64,000 nucleotides of DNA from an uncultured Lachnospiraceae bacterium (GCA_947625015.1 CANQMR010000005.1:62001-126000), one strand, 5' to 3'. Counted from the first letter of the stretch, positions 1-10,056 are shown. The notes: generated by a model not told the origin, from the letters alone. Numbers and translations: made by a program.

Positions 1-713
1 GCATCCGCAATCTTCTTGTCCTGCGGAATATATCCTATGTACTCTAATTGGATATTCAGGAATTTTGATACCACAATGCTGATTTTGTCATAAATTTCCT
101 TACCATCCTCCATATTTTCCACGCGGTTTGTGACAACTTTAATTGACTTTTGTTCTTTTCTAAAATCTTTCTTCCGGTTTACCGCTTTTAGGAGAGAATA
201 GGCGTCCGTAATGGATGTGGGTTCCGGAGTTACCACTAACAAAACCTCCGGGGAGCTTAACACAAATTCCACTACAGAATCCGCAATTCCCGCGCCGGTA
301 TCAATGATAACTACATCATACATGCTGTCCAATTTCACCAGCTTGGCAATCAGCTTCTTAATCCGCTCCTTATCCAGATTCACCAGATCCTGCACGCCGG
401 AGCCGCCGGAGATAAAACCAATTCCCATCGGTCCTTCCGTAATAATCTCCTCAATCGTCTTATTGTTAAAAATTAAATCTGCCAGATTATACTGCGGCCG
501 TATGCCAAGCATTACCTCCACATTAGCCAGACCGAAATCTGCATCCAAGATGACAACACTTTTTCCAAGAGCTTTAAACTGTAAGGCAAGATTAACGGAA
601 AGACTGGTCTTTCCCACGCCGCCTTTTCCACTGGTCACAGCGATGACTCTGGCAGAAGGCGCATTATCCTTTAACAGCTCTACCTTTTCCCGTAACTTAT
701 CTGCCTGATCCAT
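1..713 (-). CDS. flhG: FlhG (MinD-like flagellar number ATPase), 3' end off the window
   Basis: ParA/MinD-family ATPase that works with FlhF to set flagellar number and placement at the membrane. The visible N-terminal ~237 residues start MDQADKLREK and carry the deviant Walker A KGGVGKT at about residues 30-36, then ILDADFGLANVEVML (Walker A') and VVIIDTGAG, all typical of MinD/FlhG. The gene starts at ATG 713 and overlaps the end of flhF by 17 bases, so the two are translationally coupled. The reading frame is open to base 1 and the C-terminus with its membrane helix lies outside the window. Confidence 0.93.
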   Translation of the reverse strand, partial: MDQADKLREKVELLKDNAPSARVIAVTSGKGGVGKTSLSVNLALQFKALGKSVVILDADFGLANVEVMLGIRPQYNLADLIFNNKTIEEIITEGPMGIGFISGGSGVQDLVNLDKERIKKLIAKLVKLDSMYDVVIIDTGAGIADSVVEFVLSSPEVLLVVTPEPTSITDAYSLLKAVNRKKDFRKEQKSIKVVTNRVENMEDGKEIYDKISIVVSKFLNIQLEYIGYIPQDKKIAD

Positions 714-1989
714 AGCCGTCGCCACCCCCTAACACCTGCTTGGCAATGATCTGCGGATTCATGACCTCGATATCATCCGGTACATTCTGCCCGTAAGACA
801 CATAGGATAAAGGCCGGTCTGTATCCAGCTTGATATTTAATATATTGCCAATCGCATCTGTTTCATCCAATTTGGTAAAAATCAAATTATAATCCGTAAT
901 ATCCGCATAGAGCGAAGTGATCTTCTTTAAATCGTTATATTTGGTTGTGGCGCTTAACACAAGATAAGTCAGTATGCTATATCCGGCAAAAGCGTCATAT
1001 ATTTTCTTAAGATCGTCCGCCTGCTCCTTGTTCTTGTGGGAGCGTCCGGCCGTATCCATCAGAAGATAGTCATACTCCTTGTACTTAGGAAGAATTGCCT
1101 CTAAGTCCCCGGCCTCGTAGACCACCTCCACAGGAATGGATAAAATATTGGCATAAGTCTTAATCTGTTCTACCGCCGCAATCCGGTAGGTATCTGAAGT
1201 CAGGATTGCAATTTTTTTCTTTTCTTCCAGTAAAAGCTTGGAGGAAAGCTTTGCAATAGTCGTAGTCTTTCCAACGCCGGTGGGTCCCACAAAGAAAATC
1301 ACCTTGGGCTTCTTATCACCCTTGTCAAAGGATATCGGCTTCATCTCTCCTAATTTCAAGATAATCTTCTGATATACGCAGGAAAGCATCTCGTCTAAGG
1401 TGCGGATATTGCCGGAATGGGTAATCTCATCCATAATCTGCTTTGCATAGTTAAGCGTTACCTCATTGTTGGTCAGCTGTTCAATAATTAAGTCAATGGA
1501 CTTGTTCTTTAAGCTGTTCTTCTCCGCCTCTTCTTCCTTTTCCTTATCCGCAGTCTCCTTCTTTTCAGATGCGGCTTTTTCCTTATCCGCTGTCTTTTCC
1601 TCTGAATCTGCCGTCTTGCCCTCTGCGCTCTGTCTTTCCTTTTTCTGGCTCTCCATCTGCTGTTCAATCAGCATGGCAAGATTATTGAGCTTTTCCTCAA
1701 TCTCTTTGGATTCCTTTGCGCTTTCGGACTCCTGCTTCATCTCCGGATGGAGCTTTTCGTCAATCTGGGCGTTAATCTGCGATGTAGCCTTGCTCTCCTG
1801 CTTTTGCTCCGCAGTCCTCACCTCATCTACCGCAGCCGTCACTTCCACCTTCGTCTTTCTGAAAAATTTGAAAAGACCCTTCGGTTTCATCGTCTTAATA
1901 TTCATCACAATGGCGTCTTTGCCTAAGTCATCCTTTGCCATCATAATGGCTTCTGTCTCTGAATTTGCTTGAAATTTCTTAATTATCAT
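697..1989 (-). CDS. flhF: FlhF, SRP-type GTPase for flagellar placement
   Basis: Signal-recognition-particle family GTPase that positions flagella and probably helps deliver early export-gate proteins. The 430 residues divide into a short N-terminal domain, a long charged Lys/Glu-rich linker (about 55-160) and the NG domain, with P-loop GPTGVGKTTT near residue 235, then DTAGR and TKLDET. The start ATG is 11 bases inside the end of flhA, with a GGTGGTGA ribosome site within the flhA coding sequence. The lysine/glutamate linker with repeated EEKTADKEK-type words is low complexity and probably disordered. Confidence 0.95.
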   Translation of the reverse strand: MIIKKFQANSETEAIMMAKDDLGKDAIVMNIKTMKPKGLFKFFRKTKVEVTAAVDEVRTAEQKQESKATSQINAQIDEKLHPEMKQESESAKESKEIEEKLNNLAMLIEQQMESQKKERQSAEGKTADSEEKTADKEKAASEKKETADKEKEEEAEKNSLKNKSIDLIIEQLTNNEVTLNYAKQIMDEITHSGNIRTLDEMLSCVYQKIILKLGEMKPISFDKGDKKPKVIFFVGPTGVGKTTTIAKLSSKLLLEEKKKIAILTSDTYRIAAVEQIKTYANILSIPVEVVYEAGDLEAILPKYKEYDYLLMDTAGRSHKNKEQADDLKKIYDAFAGYSILTYLVLSATTKYNDLKKITSLYADITDYNLIFTKLDETDAIGNILNIKLDTDRPLSYVSYGQNVPDDIEVMNPQIIAKQVLGGGDGYGSGR

Positions 1990-4033
1990 CTGTTGTCACC
2001 ACCCCAATGGATTGTAATTCTACATCCGATTCAATCTCGTTATAGGATACTACTATTAAATCCTTAAAATAGTCTTTTGTCAACTTCTTAAAATACATTC
2101 TCACAATCGGAGATGTAATAATAATCGGCGCCTTGCCCTGGCTTTCCAATTTCTTTACTTCATTTTCCACAGAATTTAGTATCTTCTTCGTGGTTGCCGG
2201 ATCAAGAGTAATATACGCTCCCTGCTCCGTCTGTTTAATGGAATTCATGATATCCTGTTCTACCTTCGGGTCTAGCGTCACCACCGTTGTCATCTCCTCA
2301 CCGGAGAAATAGGTATTAGAGATGGCCCGCTTCAACCGCTGCCTTACATATTCTGTCAGCACATCCGTATCTCGCGTGGAGGGTGCATAATCCGCTAAGG
2401 TCTCAAAAATCGTAACCGAATCCCTGATGGAAATGCCCTCGGCCAAAAGATTTTGTAAAACCTTTTGAATCTCGCCAACCCCAATCAGCTTTGGAACTAA
2501 CTCGTCTATCAACGTAGCGTTGTTTTCCTTTACATTGTTGATTAAGTTCTGGACATCCTGTCTGGTCAGCAGTTCGTCTAAATGCGCCTTTATAATCTCT
2601 GTCAAATGCGTGGCAATAATCGACGGCGGGTCCACCACCGTATATCCCATGGATTCCGCCCGCTCTCTTTGGGATTCGGTAATCCAGATTGCCGGCAGAT
2701 GAAAGGACGGCTCAAAGGTGGGAATACCGGTAATCTCTTCCTCCACATAACCGGGGTTCATAGCCATATAATGGTCAAACAAAATCTCTCCCTCACTGAT
2801 TTGGATACCCTTTATCTTAATGATATACTGGTTCGGATTCAACTGAATATTATCCCGCAGACGGATAATCGGCACTACCGCGCCTAATTCCAGCGCAATC
2901 TGCCTTCTGATCATAACCACCCGGTCAAGCAGGTCGCCGCCCTGATTCACATCGGCTAACGGAATAATACCATAACCAAATTCCAGCTCGATGGGGTCCA
3001 CCTGCAAAAGGGCATTGACATTTTCATGCCGCCTGATCTCGTCTGCCTGTACCTCTTCCTCCTGTACCTCTTCTTCTATGGCGGCCACTTCCTCAGTATG
3101 GGCAATCAATCTTCCTAAGACAATCATCCCCAGTCCCATACCCAGATACACCAAAATTCTTCCCTCGCTTCTAAGCGGCGTAAACACACCTAGAAAGCAC
3201 AGCGTGCCACCCACCATGTAAAGTACCTTAGGCACCTGAAAGAGCTGGCCAATCATCACATCCCCGATATTGTCCGCCTTAGACGCCTTCGTTACCAGAA
3301 TACCGGTAGCTACGGAAATCAGCATGGACGGAATCTGGGACACCAGGCCGTCACCAATCGTCAAAATCGTATATTGGGACACCGCCTCTGCCAAAGGCAG
3401 GCCCTGCATCATCATACCCAGGATAATTCCGCCCACCAGATTAATCACTGTAATAATCAGGCCGGCAATGGCGTCTCCCTTTACATACTTGGTAGCACCA
3501 TCCATGGAACCGTAAAATGCGGATTCCTGCTGTATTTTATCCCGCCGTTCCATAGCCTCTTTATCCGTAATGGCGCCCGTATTTAAATCCGCATCAATGG
3601 CCATCTGTTTACCGGGCATGGCGTCCAATGTAAACCGAGCCGTTACCTCGGAAACACGCTCAGAACCTTTATTGATAACCACCATCTGCACGATAACCAG
3701 CACAATAAAAATAATGGCTCCAATCACCAGATTACCTCCGCCGACAAAATTACCAAAGGTCCTGACCACCACTCCCGGATTACCGGTAGAAAGAATCAGT
3801 CTGGTCGAGGAGACGTTCAGCGAAATTCTGAAAATAGTGGAAAACAGCAGTATGGTTGGAAAGCTGGACATCGCCAGGGTTTCCTTTGCATACAGACAGT
3901 TAAACAGGATAATTAACGCCACCATCAGGTTAAAGGTAATCAGTATATCCAAAAGAAAATTCGGTATCGGAATAATGAAAAATATGACAGCCGCCAGCAA
4001 ATACAAGCCTACAAATAAATCTGCCTTTTTCAT
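1979..4033 (-). CDS. flhA: FlhA, flagellar type III export gate
   Basis: Major export-gate protein of the flagellar type III secretion system; its nonameric cytoplasmic ring receives chaperone-substrate complexes and couples export to proton flow. At 684 residues it has the usual length: about eight membrane segments in the first ~310 residues, the conserved FHIPEP-family loop (the region containing GERVSEV..ARFTLDAMPGKQMAID), then a cytoplasmic domain. The start ATG is preceded by GGAGGTG. It follows flhB by about 44 bases and overlaps flhF. Confidence 0.96.
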   Translation of the reverse strand: MKKADLFVGLYLLAAVIFFIIPIPNFLLDILITFNLMVALIILFNCLYAKETLAMSSFPTILLFSTIFRISLNVSSTRLILSTGNPGVVVRTFGNFVGGGNLVIGAIIFIVLVIVQMVVINKGSERVSEVTARFTLDAMPGKQMAIDADLNTGAITDKEAMERRDKIQQESAFYGSMDGATKYVKGDAIAGLIITVINLVGGIILGMMMQGLPLAEAVSQYTILTIGDGLVSQIPSMLISVATGILVTKASKADNIGDVMIGQLFQVPKVLYMVGGTLCFLGVFTPLRSEGRILVYLGMGLGMIVLGRLIAHTEEVAAIEEEVQEEEVQADEIRRHENVNALLQVDPIELEFGYGIIPLADVNQGGDLLDRVVMIRRQIALELGAVVPIIRLRDNIQLNPNQYIIKIKGIQISEGEILFDHYMAMNPGYVEEEITGIPTFEPSFHLPAIWITESQRERAESMGYTVVDPPSIIATHLTEIIKAHLDELLTRQDVQNLINNVKENNATLIDELVPKLIGVGEIQKVLQNLLAEGISIRDSVTIFETLADYAPSTRDTDVLTEYVRQRLKRAISNTYFSGEEMTTVVTLDPKVEQDIMNSIKQTEQGAYITLDPATTKKILNSVENEVKKLESQGKAPIIITSPIVRMYFKKLTKDYFKDLIVVSYNEIESDVELQSIGVVTTDDN

Positions 4034-4077
4034 TTATATCCACACCTCCTTCTCTTTATACCCGTATTTTTATCTTA

Positions 4078-5202
4078 TCAGCTCACCTTGTTGTGAAGCT
4101 GATACACATAGGCTAAGACTTCCGCCACCGCCTGATAAAGCTCCGGCGGAATTTCCGCATCCACATCTACATTGTAATATAACATTCTTGCTAAGGGTTT
4201 GTTTTCCACAATCTCTACCTGATGCTCCCTGGCAATTTCCTTAATCCTTCCCGCCAAAAAATCCGCACCCTTAGCCACTACGACAGGCGCCTGTGTCTCA
4301 CCGGATTTATAAGCGAGCGCCACAGCAAAATGGGTGGGGTTGGTAATGACCACATCCGCTTCCGGAACAGCCGCCATCATGCGCCGCTGGGAAGCCTGCT
4401 GCATCCGCTGTCTCTGCTGTCCCTTTACCTTGGGGTCTCCTTCCTGGTTCTTAAATTCATCTTTGACCTCCTGCTTGGTCATCTTGTTGTCCTCTTTAAA
4501 TTTCCAACGCTGATATAGCAAATCTGCGGCGGCAATAACCACAAAAAAGAGGCAGATTTTCCAAAGCAGTTCCATTACAATATCATACATAAGCAGGATG
4601 CTCTGCTCTAACGACATATCATAAATTAAATACAAGTCCCTGGCATGGTCCGACAGCACCCCGTAGGAAATATATGAGATAAATCCAATCTTTGCGATTG
4701 ACTTAATTAACTCCATAAACGTATTCAGGGAAAACATACGCTTAAACCCGTTAATCGGATTCATTTTGCTGAACTTTGGCTGTAAGGGCTTAGGCGTTAC
4801 CTTAAACTTAAACTGCAAGGCATTGCCGAAAAAGGCAATCAGCAGTCCGAACAGCAAAAAAGGCAGAACTACAATGCACAGGTTTAACAATGCGTCAGCA
4901 GTAAGGGAGGTAAGGGCCGCAATATCAATCCCATCCCTTGTATAACGGGGAATCAGCGTATAAAAGGTGTCGAACGAATCCAACAGCCGGTTTCCCACAA
5001 AGCCCATGGCAACGCGCAGGCACACGAACAGACCCAGTAACGTAGCGGCGGTAACAACCTCGGTACTCTTTGCCACATTACCTTCTTCCCGCACATCCTC
5101 CAACTTCTTAGAGGTTGCTTCTTCTGTTTTCTCTCCTCCCGGACCTTCCTTGGCAAACATCTGAAGGTCTAAGGGCAGTCGAATCTTATATTCGTATGTC
5201 AT
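4078..5202 (-). CDS. flhB: FlhB, export specificity switch protein
   Basis: Export-apparatus membrane protein that switches substrate class from rod/hook to filament after self-cleavage. The 374 residues have an N-terminal leader, four membrane helices and a cytoplasmic domain with the autocleavage motif NPTH at residues 288-291, intact. GEKTEEAT near residue 23 is the usual FlhB N-terminal signature. The Shine-Dalgarno before the start is weak. It sits between fliR and flhA, the standard order. Confidence 0.96.
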   Translation of the reverse strand: MTYEYKIRLPLDLQMFAKEGPGGEKTEEATSKKLEDVREEGNVAKSTEVVTAATLLGLFVCLRVAMGFVGNRLLDSFDTFYTLIPRYTRDGIDIAALTSLTADALLNLCIVVLPFLLFGLLIAFFGNALQFKFKVTPKPLQPKFSKMNPINGFKRMFSLNTFMELIKSIAKIGFISYISYGVLSDHARDLYLIYDMSLEQSILLMYDIVMELLWKICLFFVVIAAADLLYQRWKFKEDNKMTKQEVKDEFKNQEGDPKVKGQQRQRMQQASQRRMMAAVPEADVVITNPTHFAVALAYKSGETQAPVVVAKGADFLAGRIKEIAREHQVEIVENKPLARMLYYNVDVDAEIPPELYQAVAEVLAYVYQLHNKVS

Positions 5203-5219
5203 ATGCGAAACACTCCACT

Positions 5220-5999
5220 CTAATAAAATACCTGTAGCACATCCATGACCACTTTCTGCATCTGTTCATACAGATAGCCGGTTATAGTAGATAAAAAAGG
5301 CAGGGTAACTGCTATCACGCCAAAGCCGACAAAAATCTTAAGCTGGATTCCCACCACAAACATATTCATCTGCGGCGCCGTCTTTGCCAGCACTCCCAAT
5401 ACCACATTTAACAGCATAATGGCAATCAGCACCGGCAGGCTGATTCTGAGGGCAATGATAAAATACTGGGTAATGTACCCAATCATGGTATCGTAAAGCT
5501 CCCCGGTATCAATGGTTACATTGCCAAGGGGAATCAGGGTAAAAGAATCCGACAGGGCAGATAAAATGTAGTAGTGCAGGTTTAGCACCAGCATCAAAAT
5601 CATAACCAGCATACTGTAAAACTGGGCCGAAATCGTCGTCTCCGTATTAAATGTCTGGTCAAAATTGGAAACCATGGAAAACCCGAGTTCCCGGTCAATA
5701 AACTGTCCTGCGGCGTTGATAATGGTCAACACCATATTGGCGGTAAATCCAAGCGTCAGCCCCACCACCAGTTCTTTTACCACAATCACTGTATAGCCGA
5801 TAAAAGTTGTATAATTAAGGGGCGTATAGGGATAAGCCGTATACAAAATGAGCGTCACGCCGATTCCCAGCATAATCCGCACCCTTCTTGTCACCGTTAC
5901 ATTACCAAAAATGGGGGCAAAAACCATTGCTCCCATTACTCTGGCAAGGATTGCCAGAAAGTATTCCAAATGATAAATGGAAAAGGATTGTTCGATCAT
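5220..5999 (-). CDS. fliR: FliR, flagellar export gate subunit
   Basis: Integral membrane subunit of the FliPQR export channel at the base of the flagellum. It has 259 residues and several long hydrophobic segments, with the FliR-type region around MGAMVFAPIFGN and the conserved RELGFSM loop near residue 105. It starts six bases after fliQ ends, and its ribosome site GAGGTAA lies over the fliQ stop codon, so the pair is likely coupled in translation. Confidence 0.94.
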   Translation of the reverse strand: MIEQSFSIYHLEYFLAILARVMGAMVFAPIFGNVTVTRRVRIMLGIGVTLILYTAYPYTPLNYTTFIGYTVIVVKELVVGLTLGFTANMVLTIINAAGQFIDRELGFSMVSNFDQTFNTETTISAQFYSMLVMILMLVLNLHYYILSALSDSFTLIPLGNVTIDTGELYDTMIGYITQYFIIALRISLPVLIAIMLLNVVLGVLAKTAPQMNMFVVGIQLKIFVGFGVIAVTLPFLSTITGYLYEQMQKVVMDVLQVFY

Positions 6000-6005
6000 A
6001 TGTCA

Positions 6006-6275
6006 TTACCTCACATAGGTGGAAAAATCCTCAAACAAACGATTCATAAATTCTATAATATTGTTCATAATCCAGCCGCCGCAGATAATTAATGTAATAA
6101 AGATACTGAGTATCTTCGGAACAAAGGTTAAAGTCTGCTCCTGTATGGAGGTAACTGTCTGGAAAATACTGATTACCAGACCCACAATCAGGGAAACTAA
6201 CAGCAGCGGGGCAGAACATTTAATAATCAACCAAAGGGCCTCTCTTGCAATATCAATAACGACATCTGTTGTCAT
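6006..6275 (-). CDS. fliQ: FliQ, flagellar export gate subunit
   Basis: Small two-helix membrane protein (89 residues, the family length) of the FliPQR export channel. It has two hydrophobic hairpin segments and the typical SIFQTVTSIQEQTLTFVPK stretch between them. It lies between fliP and fliR in the conserved order. Confidence 0.94.
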   Translation of the reverse strand: MTTDVVIDIAREALWLIIKCSAPLLLVSLIVGLVISIFQTVTSIQEQTLTFVPKILSIFITLIICGGWIMNNIIEFMNRLFEDFSTYVR

Positions 6276-6303
6276 CTACTCACATCCCATCTAAATCTAT
6301 CCG

Positions 6304-7155
6304 TCAGTAATGAAAACTCTTTACCACTTCTCCAATCACCAGATTCCAGCCGTCTGCCATGACAAACAACAAAATCTTAAAGGGCATGGAAATCGTGGTT
6401 GGCGGCAGCATCATCATACCCATCGCCATCAGGGTGGACGCCACTACCATATCAATAATGATAAACGGTATATAAATCATAAATCCAATGAGAAAGGATT
6501 TTCTGAGCTCACCCATCATAAAAGCCGGAATCAGTACCGAGCTTGGCACATCTGAAAGCTCTTCTACATCTTCAGTCTTAGACATATCCAAAAAGAAATT
6601 AATGTCTTCCATATCCACATTGTTAAACATAAATTCCCTTAATGGTTCCATACATGCCTTAAGCCCCTCCTCCTGGGTAATCTCCCCATTGGATAATGGC
6701 TTGATGCCCTCCTCATTAATCCGTTGCAGGGTCGGCGTCATAATAAAAAGGGTTAAAAACAAGGCAAGCCCTACCAATACATTATTAGGAGGCGCCGACT
6801 GTGTACCAAGAGCCGTCCGCAAAAAATGGAAAACGACTATAATTCTGGTAAAGGACGTCATCATAACAACGATTGATGGAGCTAACGATATGACAGTAAT
6901 TACCAAAAGCATCTGAAGCGTACCTGCCAGGGTGCCCTCGTCATTGGAAGTATCCACCCGGACTCCCATGGAAAAAGGCACATCATTCTCCAGATTGGTT
7001 AATTCCTCTGTCTCATTATTAATATCATCATCTGTTATGCCGGTGGCATTCACCTCATATCCCAGGCATAACACAGAAAATATTATCAAATAAGCAATTA
7101 AAAATTTCTTCAGGCGATGATGTTTTCCCGCCTGTTTTGTATTATTTTTGATCAT
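6304..7155 (-). CDS. fliP: FliP, flagellar export gate subunit
   Basis: Core pore subunit of the flagellar export gate. A cleavable-type signal peptide (residues 1 to about 37) precedes four membrane segments with MMTSFTRIIVVFHFLRTALG and the LIPAFMMGELRKSF motif, both diagnostic of FliP. I chose ATG 7155; a GTG at 7170 in the same frame, nearer a GAGAAG ribosome site, is an alternative. Either start overlaps the 3' end of fliO. Confidence 0.94.
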   Translation of the reverse strand: MIKNNTKQAGKHHRLKKFLIAYLIIFSVLCLGYEVNATGITDDDINNETEELTNLENDVPFSMGVRVDTSNDEGTLAGTLQMLLVITVISLAPSIVVMMTSFTRIIVVFHFLRTALGTQSAPPNNVLVGLALFLTLFIMTPTLQRINEEGIKPLSNGEITQEEGLKACMEPLREFMFNNVDMEDINFFLDMSKTEDVEELSDVPSSVLIPAFMMGELRKSFLIGFMIYIPFIIIDMVVASTLMAMGMMMLPPTTISMPFKILLFVMADGWNLVIGEVVKSFHY

Positions 7156-7522
7156 GATTTTGCTTTTCACTTCTCATCTTTTCCAGTATGTTTTTAAAAT
7201 TAATCGGTTCCAAGGCGGTCTCCGGTTCTTTGACCTCGGCCTCGTCCAAACGGGTAAGCAGTGTGATATTGTCTTTGCTGACTGCAAGAACAAGATACTG
7301 TTCTCCCACCTTCACAATCTCAATCACCTTGTTGTTTGATACCCGGAACACTTCAATGATTCTGATATTGCTGCGCTTATTCATCGCATTGGACTGAAAG
7401 CTGCCGGAAATCCGGGCAGCTAAATAAGCTAAAAACAACACAAACAGAAACAGTATAATCAGGCAGATTAACTGCCCAATACTTTCCAGATTGGAAGTAC
7501 CGGCTGCACGAGTCAAAATCAT
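7142..7522 (-). CDS. fliO: FliO/FliZ family assembly protein
   Basis: Short bitopic membrane protein (126 residues) that in other bacteria assists FliP ring assembly. One membrane helix lies near residues 17-35 (LICLIILFLFVLFLAYLAA); the rest is a small cytoplasmic beta-rich domain (VGEQYLVLAVSKDNITLL). Its ATG comes right after the cheY stop codon, with GGAG of the ribosome site in the cheY end. Assignment rests on the single-helix architecture and its place before fliP; sequence conservation is low in this family. Confidence 0.85.
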   Translation of the reverse strand: MILTRAAGTSNLESIGQLICLIILFLFVLFLAYLAARISGSFQSNAMNKRSNIRIIEVFRVSNNKVIEIVKVGEQYLVLAVSKDNITLLTRLDEAEVKEPETALEPINFKNILEKMRSEKQNHDQK

Positions 7523-7523
7523 A

Positions 7524-7886
7524 TTACTCCACAGCCTTCTTAACTGCCTCTAACACTCTGTCCGGCTGGAACGGCTTAACAATGAAATCCCTTGCTCCTG
7601 ACTGGATACTCTCAATAACCATTGCCTGCTGTCCCATAGCAGAACACATAACCACGCTGGCATTGGGATCGCTCTCCTTAATCTTCTTAAGTGCCTGGAT
7701 TCCATCCATCTCCGGCATAGTAATATCCATCAGCACAAGATCCGGCTGCGTCTCAGCGTACTTCTCTACCGCTTTCGCGCCGTTCTCCGCCTCCCCGGCA
7801 ATGGTGTAACCATTCTTGACCAAAATATCCTTGATCATCATTCTCATAAAAGCTGCATCATCACAAATTAAAATACTTTTTGCCAT
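7524..7886 (-). CDS. cheY: CheY, chemotaxis response regulator
   Basis: Single-domain receiver (120 residues) that when phosphorylated binds the flagellar switch and sets rotation. The phosphorylation site Asp54 (LVLMDITMPEMDG), the acidic pair Asp9-Asp10, Ser82 and Lys104 (VKPF) are all present, so it should be active. It is placed directly after fliY, whose CheC-like domain is expected to dephosphorylate CheY-P. No output domain is present. Confidence 0.96.
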   Translation of the reverse strand: MAKSILICDDAAFMRMMIKDILVKNGYTIAGEAENGAKAVEKYAETQPDLVLMDITMPEMDGIQALKKIKESDPNASVVMCSAMGQQAMVIESIQSGARDFIVKPFQPDRVLEAVKKAVE

Positions 7887-7913
7887 ATCCTTTTCTCCAT
7901 TTCATAAAATACT

Positions 7914-9074
7914 TTATTCTTTAATGATATCAGTAACTCTAATACCAAAGCTCTCCTCAATTACAACAACCTCACCTTTTGCTACCAGCTTGCCATTGAC
8001 TAAGACGTCAATCGGTTCCCCGGCCAGCTTATCCAGCTCGATAATCGTTCCCGGCGCCAGTTCCAAAATCTCTTTAATGGATTTGCTCGTTCGTCCAAGC
8101 TCTGCGGTAACCTCTAAAGGAACATCCATAATCAAATCAATGTTCTCCTGCTGGGTAATCGGGTTAAACGCCGCATTAAATGGCTGGAACTGTACCGGCT
8201 GAACATTCACATCCTGCATAGGCGGTGCATATCCATAAGGCATCCCCATCATCGGAGCGCCCATCATTGGCTGGCCCATCATCGACTGACCTGCCCCTGC
8301 TGGAGGCGCCTGACTGGCTGCCGCCGGTTGGGGCTGCGGCTGGGGCGCCGGCTGAGGCTGTGGTTCCGCAGTCTTTGGCGGCGTCTCCTCCGGCTCCTGA
8401 TTGGATTCAAATTTGTTATATAAATCCTTGGCTAGGTCGATTGGATAAAGCTGCATGATACTGCTGTCAACCAAATCTCCAATCTCCATCTTGAAAAACA
8501 CCTTCACAAAGGAATGATTCTGAAACATCCCCATTCCTTCTATTGCACCATCCCCCGTCAAATCCACTAGCTCTGCTGACGGCGGTGAGATGTCAATCTT
8601 TTCTCCCAACATTGTTGACAATGAGGTTGCAGAAGACCCCATCATCTGATTCATGGCCTCGCAGATTGCGCTTAAATGCAAATCGGAAAGCTCATCTACC
8701 AGATTAGTTCCGTCTCCTCCCATCATTAAGTCTGTTATTACTTTAACATCATCTTCACGAAGAATCAAGACATTATTACCGTCAATTCCCTCCTTGTATG
8801 AAATTGTAATAAACACACAAGGTCTCTCATAATCTGCCACCAATTCATCCCATGTACAAATCGATACAGACGGCGTTGTAATGGTTACCTTCTGGTTGAC
8901 AAGGGAATACAGGGTTGTGGCCGCCGTACCCATACAGATATTGGAAATCTCTCCTACCGCATCCTGTTCCTGTGGTGTCAGGGAAATGCCAGAGTCAGAA
9001 GACGGAGAACTATCATCACCAGTCATATTACCCAGTAATGCATTGATCTCTTCCTGTGATAACATTCCATCCAT
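7914..9074 (-). CDS. fliY: FliY, CheC-FliN fusion switch protein and CheY-P phosphatase
   Basis: Flagellar C-ring component. The N-terminus (MDGMLSQEEINALLG) resembles the CheY-binding peptide of FliM. Two CheC phosphatase motifs of the form (D/S)xxxExxN are seen, DAVGEISN and SAICEAMN, so both catalytic centres look intact. A long Pro/Gln/Met-rich linker (about residues 225-290) leads to a C-terminal FliN domain (LDVPLEVTAELGRT-like). This fused form is typical of Firmicutes and replaces a separate fliN. Confidence 0.95.
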   Translation of the reverse strand: MDGMLSQEEINALLGNMTGDDSSPSSDSGISLTPQEQDAVGEISNICMGTAATTLYSLVNQKVTITTPSVSICTWDELVADYERPCVFITISYKEGIDGNNVLILREDDVKVITDLMMGGDGTNLVDELSDLHLSAICEAMNQMMGSSATSLSTMLGEKIDISPPSAELVDLTGDGAIEGMGMFQNHSFVKVFFKMEIGDLVDSSIMQLYPIDLAKDLYNKFESNQEPEETPPKTAEPQPQPAPQPQPQPAAASQAPPAGAGQSMMGQPMMGAPMMGMPYGYAPPMQDVNVQPVQFQPFNAAFNPITQQENIDLIMDVPLEVTAELGRTSKSIKEILELAPGTIIELDKLAGEPIDVLVNGKLVAKGEVVVIEESFGIRVTDIIKE

Positions 9075-9078
9075 GTTC

Positions 9079-10056
9079 CTACTCCTCTCTTATGATTTCT
9101 GTCACCTTCACCGCATAGTGCTCTGCACCGGAACCAGGTAACGCTTTAAACTTAACAATATTACCGACATAGACGTCTAATTCCTCATCCACATGGGAAT
9201 CCAGCCTGATAATATCGCCAACTTGTAAATTTATAAAATCCATTACCGATATGCTGCTCTTGCCAAGCAATGCCTTAATCGGAATCTGGGCTTTTGTAAT
9301 CGCCGCCTCAATATATTCGTTATATGCCTCTTCATTGTTGTTCTGCATCATGGAAAACCAGTATTTGGTGTTCAGCTTATCCATAATATCCTCTAAGGTC
9401 ATAAAGGGAAGACAAATATTCATCAAGCCTTCGACCGTACCGATTGCCACATTAATGGTCACAATGGCAATCATCTCTCCCGGAGAAATAATCTGGGCGA
9501 ACTGTGAATTGGTCTCAATCCGCTCTAACCGGGGATGGATTTCAATAACATTCTGCCATGGCTCCCGCAATAAATCCACCAAAATGGAAAATATTCTTTC
9601 CAGTACGCTTAACTCAATCTCCGAAAAATCCCTGGCTTTTTCCAAGGGGTCCCCCATACCGCCCAACATACGGTCGATAATGGCATAGCCAAGATTAGAA
9701 GCCAGTTCAATCAGAATGTTGCCATTAAGAGGAGCAAAATTCACAATTCCCAATAAAACCGGATTAGAAAGGGCATTGGCAAATTCTGAGTAGGTAACTG
9801 CCTCTGAATTCATCACGTCAATCTGCACATTTTTCCGCAGGTAAGCCGGAAAATTGCTGGACACCAATCTGCCAAAATGCTCAAATATAATCTCAAGGGT
9901 TCGCAAATGCTCCTTTGAAAACTTGGAAGGTCTGGCAAAATCATAATCTTTAATTTTTACTGCAGGTTCATCATTTATCTCATCGACATCCAATTCGCCA
10001 GAACTTAACTGCTTTAACAGGGCGTCGATTTCATTTTGAGATAACACATCTGCCAT
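9079..10056 (-). CDS. fliM: FliM, flagellar motor switch protein
   Basis: C-ring protein that binds CheY-P and connects FliG to FliN/FliY. The 325 residues contain the N-terminal CheY-P binding peptide LSQNEIDALL, the middle domain with GGMGDP near residue 130, and a C-terminal SpoA/FliN-type domain ending in VKVTEIIREE. A GGAGGTG ribosome site lies before ATG. It is followed four bases later by fliY. Confidence 0.96.
   Translation of the reverse strand: MADVLSQNEIDALLKQLSSGELDVDEINDEPAVKIKDYDFARPSKFSKEHLRTLEIIFEHFGRLVSSNFPAYLRKNVQIDVMNSEAVTYSEFANALSNPVLLGIVNFAPLNGNILIELASNLGYAIIDRMLGGMGDPLEKARDFSEIELSVLERIFSILVDLLREPWQNVIEIHPRLERIETNSQFAQIISPGEMIAIVTINVAIGTVEGLMNICLPFMTLEDIMDKLNTKYWFSMMQNNNEEAYNEYIEAAITKAQIPIKALLGKSSISVMDFINLQVGDIIRLDSHVDEELDVYVGNIVKFKALPGSGAEHYAVKVTEIIREE

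Noticed and set aside
211..708. 165-codon plus-strand frame opposite flhG
   Set aside because: It is the complement of the flhG reading frame, which carries the Walker motifs; the plus-strand product has no recognisable features or ribosome site.
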